39,617 nt of DNA from Clostridia bacterium (GCA_017552165.1 JAFZCF010000025.1:1-39617); one strand, 5' to 3'; positions 23,229-32,145 are shown, counted from the first letter of the stretch. The notes: generated by a model from the letters alone, not told the origin. Numbers and translations: made by a program.

Positions 23229-24206
23229 ATGAAACGCATTTTTAGTTATACATCCTTAGTTTTGGCGACAGTTATAATAGCTACCGCCTTGTCATCTTGT
23301 CTCGCGAACCGCGAATTCGACCGAAGTTATTATCCAGTAAATGATCCTTCGCTTGACGATAATTTTTCCGCCACTGTTGAGCAAAATGATACCGGTGAAG
23401 AAGCGATTGTTTTTGAAACAGAAAATGCGGAGTTGGCAGGTTTTGGATATAATACAGTAAATAACAGAGAATATATTTGGTGTGTTTCGCCGGAATATTT
23501 GTCGGAAGGGGATGCATATTGCCGCTTTGTAATATTCAACGAAGAAGGTAATAAGAGAATATGGGTATCGTCCGCAATGCAGTTTGTTTTGGAATCGGAT
23601 TTCAAAGCTTACAACGATTCCAGGTGTTTCTCAGATGAAGAACTAGACGAAATATTGGATAATTTCGACAAGAACAATATTCCTGCACCAGGGGCGAAAA
23701 TTGCAATTGAGATCAGCCACGACGAGTCGTTTAAGGATTCATGGATTTCTGAACTGGATCGTGCTGTTATGGTAGATTTTTACTACCAGGGTTTGTGGAC
23801 AAGGCGGGACGAAGCCAACAGGGTGTTGCATGTGAAACCTCACATTAAATCGTTTGATCCCGTTGTGATATGGTGGAATACGAATCATACTAATGGACTT
23901 TTTACCGGTTATCGAGTCGTTTTCTATCAGTGGGACGTAGATTCCGAAAAGGAAGTCGTGGTTTACACTTCAAAAGAAATCTCAGGCAACTGTATCACTC
24001 TCTATGATTTTGACTATGAATCTTTCTGGAGAGATGACATTGACGTTTGGCTTAATGTTTTGGATATGCAAATCCAGGGGCGCAAGGCCGATTCTTCGGA
24101 AGGAGATTGGTATCTTTCTTACAGATACAATTTTGTCCCTCCGGAGTGGGCAGAACGCAACAGAGCCGCGTATCCAATCGTTTTTGACACCATGAGTGCA
24201 GAATAA
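23229..24206 (+). CDS. Unrecognised lipoprotein, 325 aa
   Basis: The signal peptide ends in lipobox LSSC with Cys24, so the protein is predicted to be anchored outside the cell. The mature chain is acidic and aromatic-rich; residues about 200-300 read like a beta-sandwich (VVIWWNTNHTNG, YRVVFYQWDVDSEKE, ITLYDFDYESF), with a fibronectin-like feel but no clear family. The start ATG 23229 follows GAGGAGGG. Composition is AT-rich, like the other small lipoproteins of the window. It is preceded by the 24-codon ORF under the same promoter and followed by a hairpin terminator. Function unknown. Confidence 0.75.
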   Translation: MKRIFSYTSLVLATVIIATALSSCLANREFDRSYYPVNDPSLDDNFSATVEQNDTGEEAIVFETENAELAGFGYNTVNNREYIWCVSPEYLSEGDAYCRFVIFNEEGNKRIWVSSAMQFVLESDFKAYNDSRCFSDEELDEILDNFDKNNIPAPGAKIAIEISHDESFKDSWISELDRAVMVDFYYQGLWTRRDEANRVLHVKPHIKSFDPVVIWWNTNHTNGLFTGYRVVFYQWDVDSEKEVVVYTSKEISGNCITLYDFDYESFWRDDIDVWLNVLDMQIQGRKADSSEGDWYLSYRYNFVPPEWAERNRAAYPIVFDTMSAE

Positions 24207-24241
24207 AGCGTTCTTAACGAACAAGAACAAAAACCGTTTTT

Positions 24242-24270
24242 CGCCCCGCGTCTCTGGCGCGGGGCGTTTG
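24242..24270 (+). terminator. Probable terminator
   Basis: A 9-bp GC stem (CGCCCCGCG with CGCGGGGCG, 24242-24266) is followed only by TTTG, so termination may be partial. Confidence 0.6.
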
Positions 24271-24300
24271 CACGTCCGGGCAGCATAATTACCCCGCCGC

Positions 24301-24329
24301 TTGATTTTTGTACCGTTTCGTGGTATAAT
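24301..24329 (+). promoter_or_regulatory. Promoter of the cmk operon
   Basis: TTGATT at 24301-24306, a 17-base spacer, TATAAT at 24324-24329 with TGG upstream (extended -10). Confidence 0.85.
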
Positions 24330-24365
24330 CGGGCGTGCAGGACAAACGAAAAAGGGGAAAACGAA

Positions 24366-25046
24366 ATGATAAAAATCGCCGTTGACGGGCCGTCCGGCTC
24401 GGGCAAAAGCACTCTTGCGAAAAATCTTTCCCGCGCACTCGGCATAGTTTACGTCGACACCGGCGCGCTCTACCGGACGATAGGGCTGTATATGCTCAGG
24501 GAAGGGGTCAATCCTACGGACGCCGCCGCGGTCGCCGCGCGTCTCGGCTCGGCGTCCGTAGGCTTTGACCACGCGGACGGGGCGCAGAAGGTGTATCTCA
24601 ACGGCGAGGACGTAACCTCGCTCATCCGCACGCCGGAGGTCTCGATGGCTGCCTCGGCGGTCTCGTCGATACCCGCGGTCCGCGCCCATCTGCTGTCGCT
24701 CCAGAGAGACATCGCGAAGGAGCACGACGTCGTGATGGACGGGCGCGACATAGGCACCGTGATATTCCCGGACGCGGACGTCAAGATATTCATGTGCTCG
24801 GACGAAGCCACCCGCTCGGAGCGGAGATTCGCCGAGCTCTCCGAAAAGGGGATAGAGATAACGAAAGAGCGCGTGGCGGCGGAGCTTTCCGAGAGGGACA
24901 AAAACGACTCTGGCCGCAGCATCGCGCCGCTCGTCCCGGCGGAGGACGCCGTGTGGCTCGACAATTCGACGCTCGAGCCGGAGCAGACGCTTTCCGTCGC
25001 GCTCGGCATAATACGCGGCAGACTCGCCGCAAAGGAGCGGAGCTGA
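24366..25046 (+). CDS. cmk: Cytidylate kinase, 226 aa
   Basis: Phosphorylates CMP and dCMP to the diphosphates using ATP in the cytosol. Walker A GPSGSGKST is at 8-16, the DTGALYRT substrate motif at about 36-43, MDGRDIGTVIFPDADVK in the middle, and RDKNDSGRSIAPL toward the C-terminus, all classical for Cmk. Length is normal. The start ATG 24366 is behind AAAGGGG. The ispH-S1 fusion starts two bases after its stop, the order known from many Clostridia. Confidence 0.95.
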   Translation: MIKIAVDGPSGSGKSTLAKNLSRALGIVYVDTGALYRTIGLYMLREGVNPTDAAAVAARLGSASVGFDHADGAQKVYLNGEDVTSLIRTPEVSMAASAVSSIPAVRAHLLSLQRDIAKEHDVVMDGRDIGTVIFPDADVKIFMCSDEATRSERRFAELSEKGIEITKERVAAELSERDKNDSGRSIAPLVPAEDAVWLDNSTLEPEQTLSVALGIIRGRLAAKERS

Positions 25047-25047
25047 C

Positions 25048-27147
25048 GTGGAGATAAAGGTCGGCAAAAACGCCGGCTTCTGCTTCGGCGTCAGACGGGC
25101 GGTCGACGCCGTGACGGAGCTCGCAAAAAAAGGCGGCGCGCGCATACGCACCGTCGGTGAGCTCATACATAACGGACAGGTTCTGAGGGAGCTTGAGGAG
25201 CTCGGAGTGAGGTCGATCGACGCCGCGGACGCCGAGCGCGAGGCGGAGGAGGCGGCCGCTGCCGGCGAGCGGATCGTATTCGTCATCCGCACTCACGGGG
25301 TGGAGAAAAGCACCGAGGAAAAGCTCGCGGAGCTTTCGGAAAAATACGGATGCGTCGGCGTGACGGACCTCACCTGCCCGTACGTCAAAAAGATCCACGG
25401 CATAGCCGAGCGGAACCCGGGGGCGCGCCTCGTCGTATTCGGCGACCCGTCTCATCCCGAGGTCAGGGGCATCGTCAGCCGCGCCGGGGAAAAGGGATAT
25501 ACCGTCCTGACCTCTGCGGAGGATCTCGACGGTATGGAAATATACGACGGACCCGCGGTTTTTGTATCACAGACCACTCAAAGCACCGAAAAACTGGATT
25601 TTTTGCAAAAAAAGTTGTCCGCGGTCTTTACAAACGCGGAAAAATATGATACAATATGCGGAGTTACCGAAAATAGGCAGAGGGAAGCGGCGGAGCTCGC
25701 TTCGGAATGCGACCTTATGCTCGTTGTCGGCAGCAGGCAGAGCTCGAACACGGCAAAGCTCTACGAGATATCAAAATCGATCCTCAGCGAGACGTATCTC
25801 ATAGAAACGCCGTCCGATCTGCCGGATAATATTAAAAATCACCGCAGAATAGGGATTACGGCGGGAGCGTCGTCCCCGATGCGGCTGATACGGGAGGTAA
25901 TAAAAACCATGAGCGAAAACATCAACGAAGTAACTTCTTCAAAGGATTTCGCCGAAATGATCGAAAATTCGATGAAAATATTGCATGCGGGGGATGTTGT
26001 CAGCGGTGTCGTATCGGCGGTCTCGGGCAATGAGCTCCACGTGGACGTCGGAGCAAAGGTCACCGGCGTCATAACCGCCGAGGAGGCGGCCGTAGAGCCC
26101 GGAACGAAACTGTCCGATATATATAAGGTAGGCGACAGCATAGACGCCATAGTGACGAAGGTCAACGACCGCGAGGGCGTTGCCGATCTGTCCAAAAAGC
26201 GCGTCGACGCCATCATCCGCCGCCGCAGACTCGCCGAGCTGCGCGACAGCGGCGAGATTGTCGAGGGCGAGGTCGTGGGCGTCAACAAGGGCGGCATCGA
26301 GATAAGCTTTGAGGGCACGCGCGTGTTCGTGCCGGCCAAGCATACCGGCGTGCCGCGTTCCGGCGACCTCTCTGCGCTCGTCGGCCAGACAAAGAGATTC
26401 AAGATCAAAGAGATCGAGGAAGGCCGCCGCGGAGGCGCCGTCGGAGACATCTCGTGCGTTGAGCGCGCTGAGCGCAAGGCGAAGGTCGAGGAGTTCTGGC
26501 GCACCATCGAGATCGGCAAGTTCTACGAGGGCGAGGTCAGATCGATAACCTCCTTCGGCGTGTTCGTCGACCTCGGAGGCGTTGACGGAATGATCCATTC
26601 GTCGGAGCTTTCCTGGACTCACATCAAGTCGCCCGCCGACGTCGTTTCGGTAGGGGACGTCATCCGCGTGTTCGTCAAGGACGTCGACATCGAGAGGAAG
26701 CGCATCTCCCTCGGCTTCAAGACCGAGGAGACCAACCCCTGGAACGTTTTCAAGGCGAATTATTCGGTCAACGACATTATCAAGACCAAGATAGTCAGCA
26801 TCGCTGATTTCGGCGCTTTCGCCGAGATCATCCCCGGCGTCGACGGTCTCATCCACATCTCGCAGGTTTCCGATCACAAGGTCGGATCGGTCTCCGAGGT
26901 CCTCAAAAAGGGACAGGAGGTCACCGCCGAGATCACGTCGATCAACGACGAGAAGCATCAGGTCGCGCTGTCGATAAGATCTCTCCTCGAACAGGAGAAG
27001 GCGGCCGCCGCCAAGGTCCTCGCCGATGAAGAGGCGACCGTCGCCGGCGACGGCTCGCTCGAGGATACCGTGGCGTATTCGACGGACACCGCCGAGATCC
27101 CGGAAGCAACTGAGGAAGCTCCCGAAGCCGGGACCGGCGAAGAGTAA
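25048..27147 (+). CDS. ispH: IspH (HMBPP reductase) fused to ribosomal protein S1, 699 aa
   Basis: Residues 1-285 are a complete 4-hydroxy-3-methylbut-2-enyl diphosphate reductase, the last step of the MEP isoprenoid pathway. Fe-S ligands are Cys12, Cys110 and Cys204; substrate residues are His41 (HNGQV), His83 (THGV), His136/Glu138 (HPEV), the TT at 176-177, the SSN segment near 232-234 and Ser275-276. Residues 315-645 hold four S1 RNA-binding domains (about 315-385, 403-468, 491-559, 575-645), as in ribosomal protein S1, with an acidic tail. The fusion is known in Clostridia. The start is GTG 25048 behind AAAGGAG. It is cotranscribed with cmk. Confidence 0.95.
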   Translation: MEIKVGKNAGFCFGVRRAVDAVTELAKKGGARIRTVGELIHNGQVLRELEELGVRSIDAADAEREAEEAAAAGERIVFVIRTHGVEKSTEEKLAELSEKYGCVGVTDLTCPYVKKIHGIAERNPGARLVVFGDPSHPEVRGIVSRAGEKGYTVLTSAEDLDGMEIYDGPAVFVSQTTQSTEKLDFLQKKLSAVFTNAEKYDTICGVTENRQREAAELASECDLMLVVGSRQSSNTAKLYEISKSILSETYLIETPSDLPDNIKNHRRIGITAGASSPMRLIREVIKTMSENINEVTSSKDFAEMIENSMKILHAGDVVSGVVSAVSGNELHVDVGAKVTGVITAEEAAVEPGTKLSDIYKVGDSIDAIVTKVNDREGVADLSKKRVDAIIRRRRLAELRDSGEIVEGEVVGVNKGGIEISFEGTRVFVPAKHTGVPRSGDLSALVGQTKRFKIKEIEEGRRGGAVGDISCVERAERKAKVEEFWRTIEIGKFYEGEVRSITSFGVFVDLGGVDGMIHSSELSWTHIKSPADVVSVGDVIRVFVKDVDIERKRISLGFKTEETNPWNVFKANYSVNDIIKTKIVSIADFGAFAEIIPGVDGLIHISQVSDHKVGSVSEVLKKGQEVTAEITSINDEKHQVALSIRSLLEQEKAAAAKVLADEEATVAGDGSLEDTVAYSTDTAEIPEATEEAPEAGTGEE

Positions 27148-27158
27148 AAACGAAACGG

Positions 27159-27190
27159 AATCAGGGGCTGCGGCCCCTGATTTCTCTTTT
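27159..27190 (+). terminator. Terminator-like hairpin abutting the next ribosome site
   Basis: TCAGGGGC (27161-27168) pairs with GCCCCTGA (27173-27180), followed by TTTCTCTTTT. GAGGAG of the next gene begins right after. It may terminate most transcripts after ispH-S1 and let a fraction read through. Confidence 0.65.
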
Positions 27191-27202
27191 GAGGAGAAAG
27201 AA

Positions 27203-27775
27203 ATGAAGAAAAACACGCGCAATATTATACGTTTCGCGGCGCTCGTGCTCGCGCTCGCGACCTGCGTCCTGTCCATGACGGGGTGCATTTACAAGCTGAT
27301 ATTCGGCGGCTCGTCGGGGGCCAAGCTCTTCGGCGACAAAATAACGCTCAAGGACGGCGGCAGCGTCGGACATCTCACCTGCGCGGTTCCCGAGGGGCTC
27401 GAAGCGGACGAGGACGATTCTACCCGTAAGCGCTACGAGCTCGAGAACGGGGACGGCGGGAGATTTTACGTCCGACTCGAAAAGCATTCCGTCCTTCTCA
27501 GCTTCACGGACATGCAGAACGACGCCGGCTCCATCGAGGAAGACGAAGACAACAAGGACATAAAGACCGAAAGCGCCAAGTTCAACGGGACGAAATGGGC
27601 GATGATACGCTATTCCCGTTACGACTCCGACCTCGGGGGCGACGTCGAGATGACGGTTTATTACGGGACGTACGACAGGATGGGCGTCCGCGAGTGGTAC
27701 AAGATTGTATTTTACAACACCGCGGAGAACAGATCCTTCGTCGACGCCTTCATGAAGAAAACGAAAATATCCTGA
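27203..27775 (+). CDS. Small lipoprotein, 190 aa, function unknown
   Basis: A basic start (KKNTRNIIR) and hydrophobic core end in lipobox MTGC with Cys28, predicting an exported lipid-anchored protein. The mature part is acidic (EDDDS, EEDEDNKD) and beta-rich, ending in YYGTYDRMGVREWYKIVFYNTAENRS-like segments typical of small PsbP-like or DUF lipoproteins that cannot be named with confidence. The start ATG 27203 follows GAGGAG; earlier in-frame codons overlap the ispH-S1 gene. It is reached only by readthrough of the hairpin at 27159, as no separate promoter is seen. Confidence 0.75.
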   Translation: MKKNTRNIIRFAALVLALATCVLSMTGCIYKLIFGGSSGAKLFGDKITLKDGGSVGHLTCAVPEGLEADEDDSTRKRYELENGDGGRFYVRLEKHSVLLSFTDMQNDAGSIEEDEDNKDIKTESAKFNGTKWAMIRYSRYDSDLGGDVEMTVYYGTYDRMGVREWYKIVFYNTAENRSFVDAFMKKTKIS

Positions 27776-27805
27776 AATCCCGGCGGTTTTGCCGCGGGAT
27801 GGGGG

Positions 27806-27850
27806 CCGCCGCGGACGTTCCGACGTCCGCGGCGCTTTTTTCGTCTTTTT
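27806..27850 (+). terminator. Rho-independent terminator
   Basis: GCCGCGGACGT (27808-27818) pairs with ACGTCCGCGGC (27823-27833) around TCCG, followed by a long T-rich tract. It isolates the hydrogenase operon from the cmk operon. Confidence 0.85.
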
Positions 27851-27885
27851 TTCTTTTTGAGGCCGTGATTTGCGTCCTTTTTCGC

Positions 27886-27914
27886 TTGACAACCGGCGGG
27901 GAAAGTGGTATAAT
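27886..27914 (+). promoter_or_regulatory. Strong promoter of the hydrogenase operon
   Basis: Consensus TTGACA (27886-27891), a 17-base spacer, consensus TATAAT (27909-27914) with TGG upstream. It is the best match to consensus in the window, fitting high expression. Confidence 0.9.
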
Positions 27915-27974
27915 CCAAAGGTTAAATAATTCGGGTATTATGCCCGTGGAAGAGCATACAAAGGAGGGCTTTCA

Positions 27975-28457
27975 ATGGCTCATTTAAGCGAAGCGGCCGT
28001 CGCCCAGATAAACGAGATCTGCGGCAGATACGAGAACGAAAAGACGCCGCTCATGATGATCCTCAGCGATATCCAGAAAGAGTACGGATACATTCCGCTG
28101 GAGGTTCAGGAGATAGTTTCGGAAAGAACGGGAATTAGCGTGGCCGAGATATACGGCGTCGTGACCTTCTATTCGTTCTTCTCTCTCGTTCCGAACGGCA
28201 AGTACGTCATCGGCTGCTGCCTCGGCACCGCGTGCTACGTCAAGGGAGCGCAGCAGGTCATCGATAAGTTCGGAGAGCTGCTCGGGATCAAAGCCGGACA
28301 GACGACGGCGGACGGCATGTTCACGATCGACGCGCTCCGCTGCATCGGCGCGTGCGCGCTCGCTCCGGCCGTGACCATCAACGGTAAGATCTATCCCCGC
28401 GTGACGGTCAAGGACGTTGAAAAGATAATAGCGGAATACAAGGATGCGGAGGCCTGA
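27975..28457 (+). CDS. hydC: NuoE-like subunit of [FeFe] hydrogenase (HydC), 160 aa
   Basis: A thioredoxin-like [2Fe-2S] protein with ligands Cys82-x4-Cys87 and Cys123-x3-Cys127, matching the NuoE/HydC family. In trimeric hydrogenases it passes electrons within the NADH-binding module. Length and the opening helical region are normal. The start ATG 27975 is behind AAAGGAGG (27960-27967). It is the first gene of three with short gaps (5 and 13 bases). A small hairpin (CGGG..CCCG, about 27933-27948) lies in the 5' leader. Confidence 0.93.
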   Translation: MAHLSEAAVAQINEICGRYENEKTPLMMILSDIQKEYGYIPLEVQEIVSERTGISVAEIYGVVTFYSFFSLVPNGKYVIGCCLGTACYVKGAQQVIDKFGELLGIKAGQTTADGMFTIDALRCIGACALAPAVTINGKIYPRVTVKDVEKIIAEYKDAEA

Positions 28458-28462
28458 GCAAA

Positions 28463-30346
28463 ATGATCAGAACGATTGACGAACTTAAAGGCAGAATCGC
28501 AAAGGCCGAGGCCGAGCTCAGATCGAAATACGACGGCTCAGACAGCAAACGCTGGATAACCCTCTGCAGCGGCACGGGATGCATAGCTTCCGGCGCCATG
28601 GGCGTAAAGGAACAGTTCGACGCCCTCATCAAAGAATACGACGCTTCCGGCAAGGTCGGCGTCCGCACCGTCGGATGCTTCGGCCTCTGCTCCCAGGGCC
28701 CGTTTGTCAGGATATATCCCGAGGACACGCTCTACGTCCTCGTAAAGCCCGAGGACTGCCGCGAGATATTCGAGAAGGACATCCTCGGCGGACAGATCGT
28801 CGAGAGACTCCTTTACAAGGATCCTCAGACCGGCGAGGCGATCTCCAAGCAGGACAAGATCGGCTTCTACGCCAAGCAGAGAAAAGTCGCGCTTCACGGC
28901 GTCGGTATAATCAACCCCGAGATCTTTGACGAGGCCCTCGGATGCGGCGCGTTCAAGGGACTTATCCGCGCGCTCTCGATGAGCAAGGCGGACGTCGTCA
29001 AGGAGGTCCTCGATTCCGGTCTCCGCGGACGCGGCGGCGGCGGATTCCCGACCGGCAGAAAATGGATGTTCGCCATGAACGGCGACGGCCAGAAATACGT
29101 GGTATGCAACGGCGACGAGGGCGACCCCGGAGCGTTCATGGACCGTTCTGTCCTCGAAGACAATCCGCTCTCGGTCATCGAGGGCATGATGATCTCCGGC
29201 TACGCGATCGGAGCAACTCAGGGCTATTTCTACGTAAGAGCCGAGTATCCGCGCGCGGTCGCTCATCTTAAAAACGCCATAGCCATGGCGGAGGAGGAGG
29301 GCATCCTCGGCGACGACATCCTCGGCACCGGATTTTCCTTCCACGCTCACGTCCGTCTCGGCGCGGGCGCCTTCGTCTGCGGCGAGGAGACGGCGCTCCT
29401 CAACTCGATAGAGGGACAGCGCGGAATGCCGCGTCCCCGTCCTCCGTTCCCCGCGGTCAAGGGTCTGTGGGGCTGCCCCACCGTCGTCAACAACGTCGAG
29501 ACCCTCGCCTGCGTGCCTTACGTGCTCCGTGAGGGCGCGGCGGCGTTCGCTTCCTGCGGGACAGAGCGTTCCAAGGGCACGAAGGTCTTCGCCCTCGGCG
29601 GAAAGGTCAAGAACGTCGGTCTCGTCGAGGTGCCGATGGGCACCACGCTCCGCGAGCTCATATACGACATAGGCGGCGGAATCCCCGGAGGAAAGAAGTT
29701 CAAGGCCATTCAGACCGGCGGACCTTCCGGCGGATGTCTGACCGAGAAGGATCTCGACGCCGAGATCGATTTCGACAACCTCGTGGCCCGCGGCTCGATG
29801 ATGGGCTCCGGCGGAGCCATCGTCATGGACGAGGACAACTGCATGGTCGAGGTCGCCAAGTTCTACATGGAGTTCATCTGCGACGAGTCGTGCGGAAAGT
29901 GCACGCCCTGCCGTATCGGGACAAAGCGTATGCTCGAATACCTCAAGAAGATCTGCGACGGCACCGCCGAGATGAGTGATCTCGATCAGCTCGAGCAGCT
30001 CGCCGAGGTGACGAAGTCCAACTCCCTCTGCGCGCTCGGCCAGACGGCGGCTAACCCGATCCTCTCCACGCTCAAGCAGTTCAGGGACGAGTACGTTGCC
30101 CATATAGTCGAAAAGAGATGCCCCGCCCACGTCTGCAAGAATCTCATGCAGTACGTCATCGACGCGGACAAGTGCATCGGCTGCGGCCTCTGCGCAAAGA
30201 ACTGCCCCGTCGGCGCGATCGAAAGGACCGACTACGTCGCTCCGGGACACAAGCTTGCTTCGATGAAGATAGACCAGTCGAAGTGCATCAAGTGCGGAAT
30301 GTGCATGGCGTCCTGCGCCAAGACAAAGGCAATCGAGAAGAAATAA
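28463..30346 (+). CDS. hydB: NuoF-like NADH-binding subunit of [FeFe] hydrogenase (HydB), 627 aa
   Basis: Domains in order: an N-terminal thioredoxin-like [2Fe-2S] site (Cys35, 40, 72, 76), the FMN/NADH-binding core (GRGGGGFP 189-196, CNGDEGDPGAF from 215), a NuoF-type 4Fe-4S site (SCGKCTPCRIGT), and a C-terminal pair of ferredoxin 4Fe-4S sites (Cys571, 574, 577, 581 and Cys608, 611, 614, 618). This is the architecture of the HydB subunit of electron-bifurcating or NADH-dependent hydrogenases. It takes electrons from NADH via FMN and passes them to HydA. The start ATG 28463 is five bases after hydC. Confidence 0.95.
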   Translation: MIRTIDELKGRIAKAEAELRSKYDGSDSKRWITLCSGTGCIASGAMGVKEQFDALIKEYDASGKVGVRTVGCFGLCSQGPFVRIYPEDTLYVLVKPEDCREIFEKDILGGQIVERLLYKDPQTGEAISKQDKIGFYAKQRKVALHGVGIINPEIFDEALGCGAFKGLIRALSMSKADVVKEVLDSGLRGRGGGGFPTGRKWMFAMNGDGQKYVVCNGDEGDPGAFMDRSVLEDNPLSVIEGMMISGYAIGATQGYFYVRAEYPRAVAHLKNAIAMAEEEGILGDDILGTGFSFHAHVRLGAGAFVCGEETALLNSIEGQRGMPRPRPPFPAVKGLWGCPTVVNNVETLACVPYVLREGAAAFASCGTERSKGTKVFALGGKVKNVGLVEVPMGTTLRELIYDIGGGIPGGKKFKAIQTGGPSGGCLTEKDLDAEIDFDNLVARGSMMGSGGAIVMDEDNCMVEVAKFYMEFICDESCGKCTPCRIGTKRMLEYLKKICDGTAEMSDLDQLEQLAEVTKSNSLCALGQTAANPILSTLKQFRDEYVAHIVEKRCPAHVCKNLMQYVIDADKCIGCGLCAKNCPVGAIERTDYVAPGHKLASMKIDQSKCIKCGMCMASCAKTKAIEKK

Positions 30347-30359
30347 GGAGAACGTCACA

Positions 30360-32129
30360 ATGGCATTGATAAATATCAAAATCGAAGGTATTCCTTATCA
30401 GGTCGAGGACGGGATCACCATCCTCGAGGCCGCGAAGGCCTGCGGGTACGAGATCCCGACGCTCTGCGCCTTCAATCACGGCGAATGCAACCGCGGTTCC
30501 TGCCGCGTGTGTCTCGTCGAGGCGACCGGCGCCCGCGGGCTCGTCGCTTCGTGCGTTTATCCCGTAAACGAGGGCATGGAGATCACCATCTCCTCTCCCA
30601 AGGCGGTTGCGGCTCGCCGCGCGTCGGTCGAGCTCCTGCTTTCAAACCACAATCAGAACTGCCAGCAGTGCGATAAGAACGGCAAGTGCGAGCTTCTTCA
30701 CGTTGCTCAGCTCACCGGCGCGAGGGAAGGGCAGTTCATAGGCGAAAAGACCCCGACTCATTACGACGATCTCACCCCGACGATAGTGCGCGACACCTCA
30801 AAGTGCATCCTCTGCGGCAGATGCGTCGAGCGCTGCAAAAACGCCCACGCAATCGGCATCCTCGGATTTGAGAACCGCGGATTCAACACGATCGTCGCTC
30901 CCGCCGAGAACAGGAGCTTCATCAACTCGCCCTGTATCATGTGCGGACAGTGCATAAACGTCTGCCCGACCGGCGCTCTTATGGAAAAGAGCGAGATCGA
31001 CAAGGTCGACGAGGCCATGAAGGCCGGCAAGTACATTGTCGTCCAGACCGCCCCCGCGGTGCGCGCCGCGCTCGGCGAGGAATTCGGCATGAAGATCGGC
31101 ACCCCCGTCACCGGCAAAATGGCGGCCGCCCTTCGCCGTCTCGGCTTCAAAAAGGTATTCGACACCAACTTTGCCGCCGACCTCACTATAATGGAGGAAG
31201 CGAACGAACTTCTCCACAGGATAAAGACCGGCGGCGTTCTGCCGATGATCACGTCCTGCTCGCCCGGCTGGGTCAACTACGCCGAGTATTATTACGGCGA
31301 TCAGCTGTCCCACCTTTCGACCTGCAAATCGCCTCATGAAATGTTCGGCGCGATCCTCAAGACCTATTACGCTCAGAAGATAGGCGTAAAGCCCGAGGAT
31401 ATGTTCGTCCTTTCGATCATGCCCTGCTCCTGCAAGAAGTTCGAAAAGGGCCGTCCCGAAATGGAAGAGGAAGGCGGACTCCGCGACGTCGACGCCGTTC
31501 TCACGACACGTGAGCTCGGCCGTCTCATAAGACGCTCGGGCATTAATTTCGCCAAACTCCCGGACGAGGATTTCGACAACGACATCGTTCACGACTACAC
31601 CGGCGCGGGCGTCATATTCGGCGTGACCGGCGGCGTCATGGAGGCGGCTCTCCGCACGGCGTATTACGTCCTTACCGGCAAGGAGCGCGAGGGCATCGTA
31701 TTTAACGAGGTCCGCGGCTTCGAGAACATCCGCGAGGCGGAGTTCGAGCTTGCCGGCGCCAAGATAAAGGTCGCCGTGACGAGCGGCATGAGGGGCGCGA
31801 AGGTGCTTCTCGACCAGATCCGCGCGGGGACGTCGCCCTATACCTTCATCGAGATCATGGGATGCCCCGGCGGCTGCATCAACGGCGGCGGTCAGCCCTA
31901 CGTCAGGGAGGCTTTCCTTCCTAACGAGGACGGCGACATCATGGACACCTACATTCAGAAGAGAGCGAACGCACTTTATTCCGAGGATGAGCGTCAGACC
32001 CTCCGTCAGTCGCACAACAATCCTCAGATCAAGGTCCTCTACGATGAGTTCCTCGGGGAGCCCAACTCGCATCTTGCGCACGAGCTTCTCCACACTCATT
32101 ATAACGAGAACAGAGTCCGCTTCGACTGA
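30360..32129 (+). CDS. hydA: [FeFe] hydrogenase catalytic subunit (HydA), 589 aa
   Basis: Catalyses 2H+ + 2e- to H2 in the cytosol. N-terminal [2Fe-2S] domain (Cys36, 48, 51, 65), His-ligated cluster (His97, Cys101, 104, 110), two 4Fe-4S sites (Cys149, 152, 155, 159 and Cys192, 195, 198, 202), then the H-cluster domain with L1 TSCSPGW (Cys300), L2 MPCSCKKFE (Cys356) and L3 EIMGCPGGCINGGG (Cys502, 506). The C-terminal small-subunit-like region ends in HELLHTHY. In L1 the residue after Cys300 is Ser301, where CpI-type enzymes have the proton-relay cysteine. The start ATG 30360 follows AAGGAGA. Maturases HydE/F/G are not in the window. Confidence 0.95.
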   Translation: MALINIKIEGIPYQVEDGITILEAAKACGYEIPTLCAFNHGECNRGSCRVCLVEATGARGLVASCVYPVNEGMEITISSPKAVAARRASVELLLSNHNQNCQQCDKNGKCELLHVAQLTGAREGQFIGEKTPTHYDDLTPTIVRDTSKCILCGRCVERCKNAHAIGILGFENRGFNTIVAPAENRSFINSPCIMCGQCINVCPTGALMEKSEIDKVDEAMKAGKYIVVQTAPAVRAALGEEFGMKIGTPVTGKMAAALRRLGFKKVFDTNFAADLTIMEEANELLHRIKTGGVLPMITSCSPGWVNYAEYYYGDQLSHLSTCKSPHEMFGAILKTYYAQKIGVKPEDMFVLSIMPCSCKKFEKGRPEMEEEGGLRDVDAVLTTRELGRLIRRSGINFAKLPDEDFDNDIVHDYTGAGVIFGVTGGVMEAALRTAYYVLTGKEREGIVFNEVRGFENIREAEFELAGAKIKVAVTSGMRGAKVLLDQIRAGTSPYTFIEIMGCPGGCINGGGQPYVREAFLPNEDGDIMDTYIQKRANALYSEDERQTLRQSHNNPQIKVLYDEFLGEPNSHLAHELLHTHYNENRVRFD

Positions 32130-32145
32130 TAAACGAACAAACGTA

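Noticed and set aside
24242..24300. Attachment-site-like or IS end repeats around the AT-rich lipoprotein at 23229
   Set aside because: No matching direct or inverted ends flank the island; only an ordinary hairpin is present.
28538..30379. Long minus-strand open frame opposite hydB
   Set aside because: Low-complexity shadow of a well-supported NuoF-like gene; no ribosome site or promoter.
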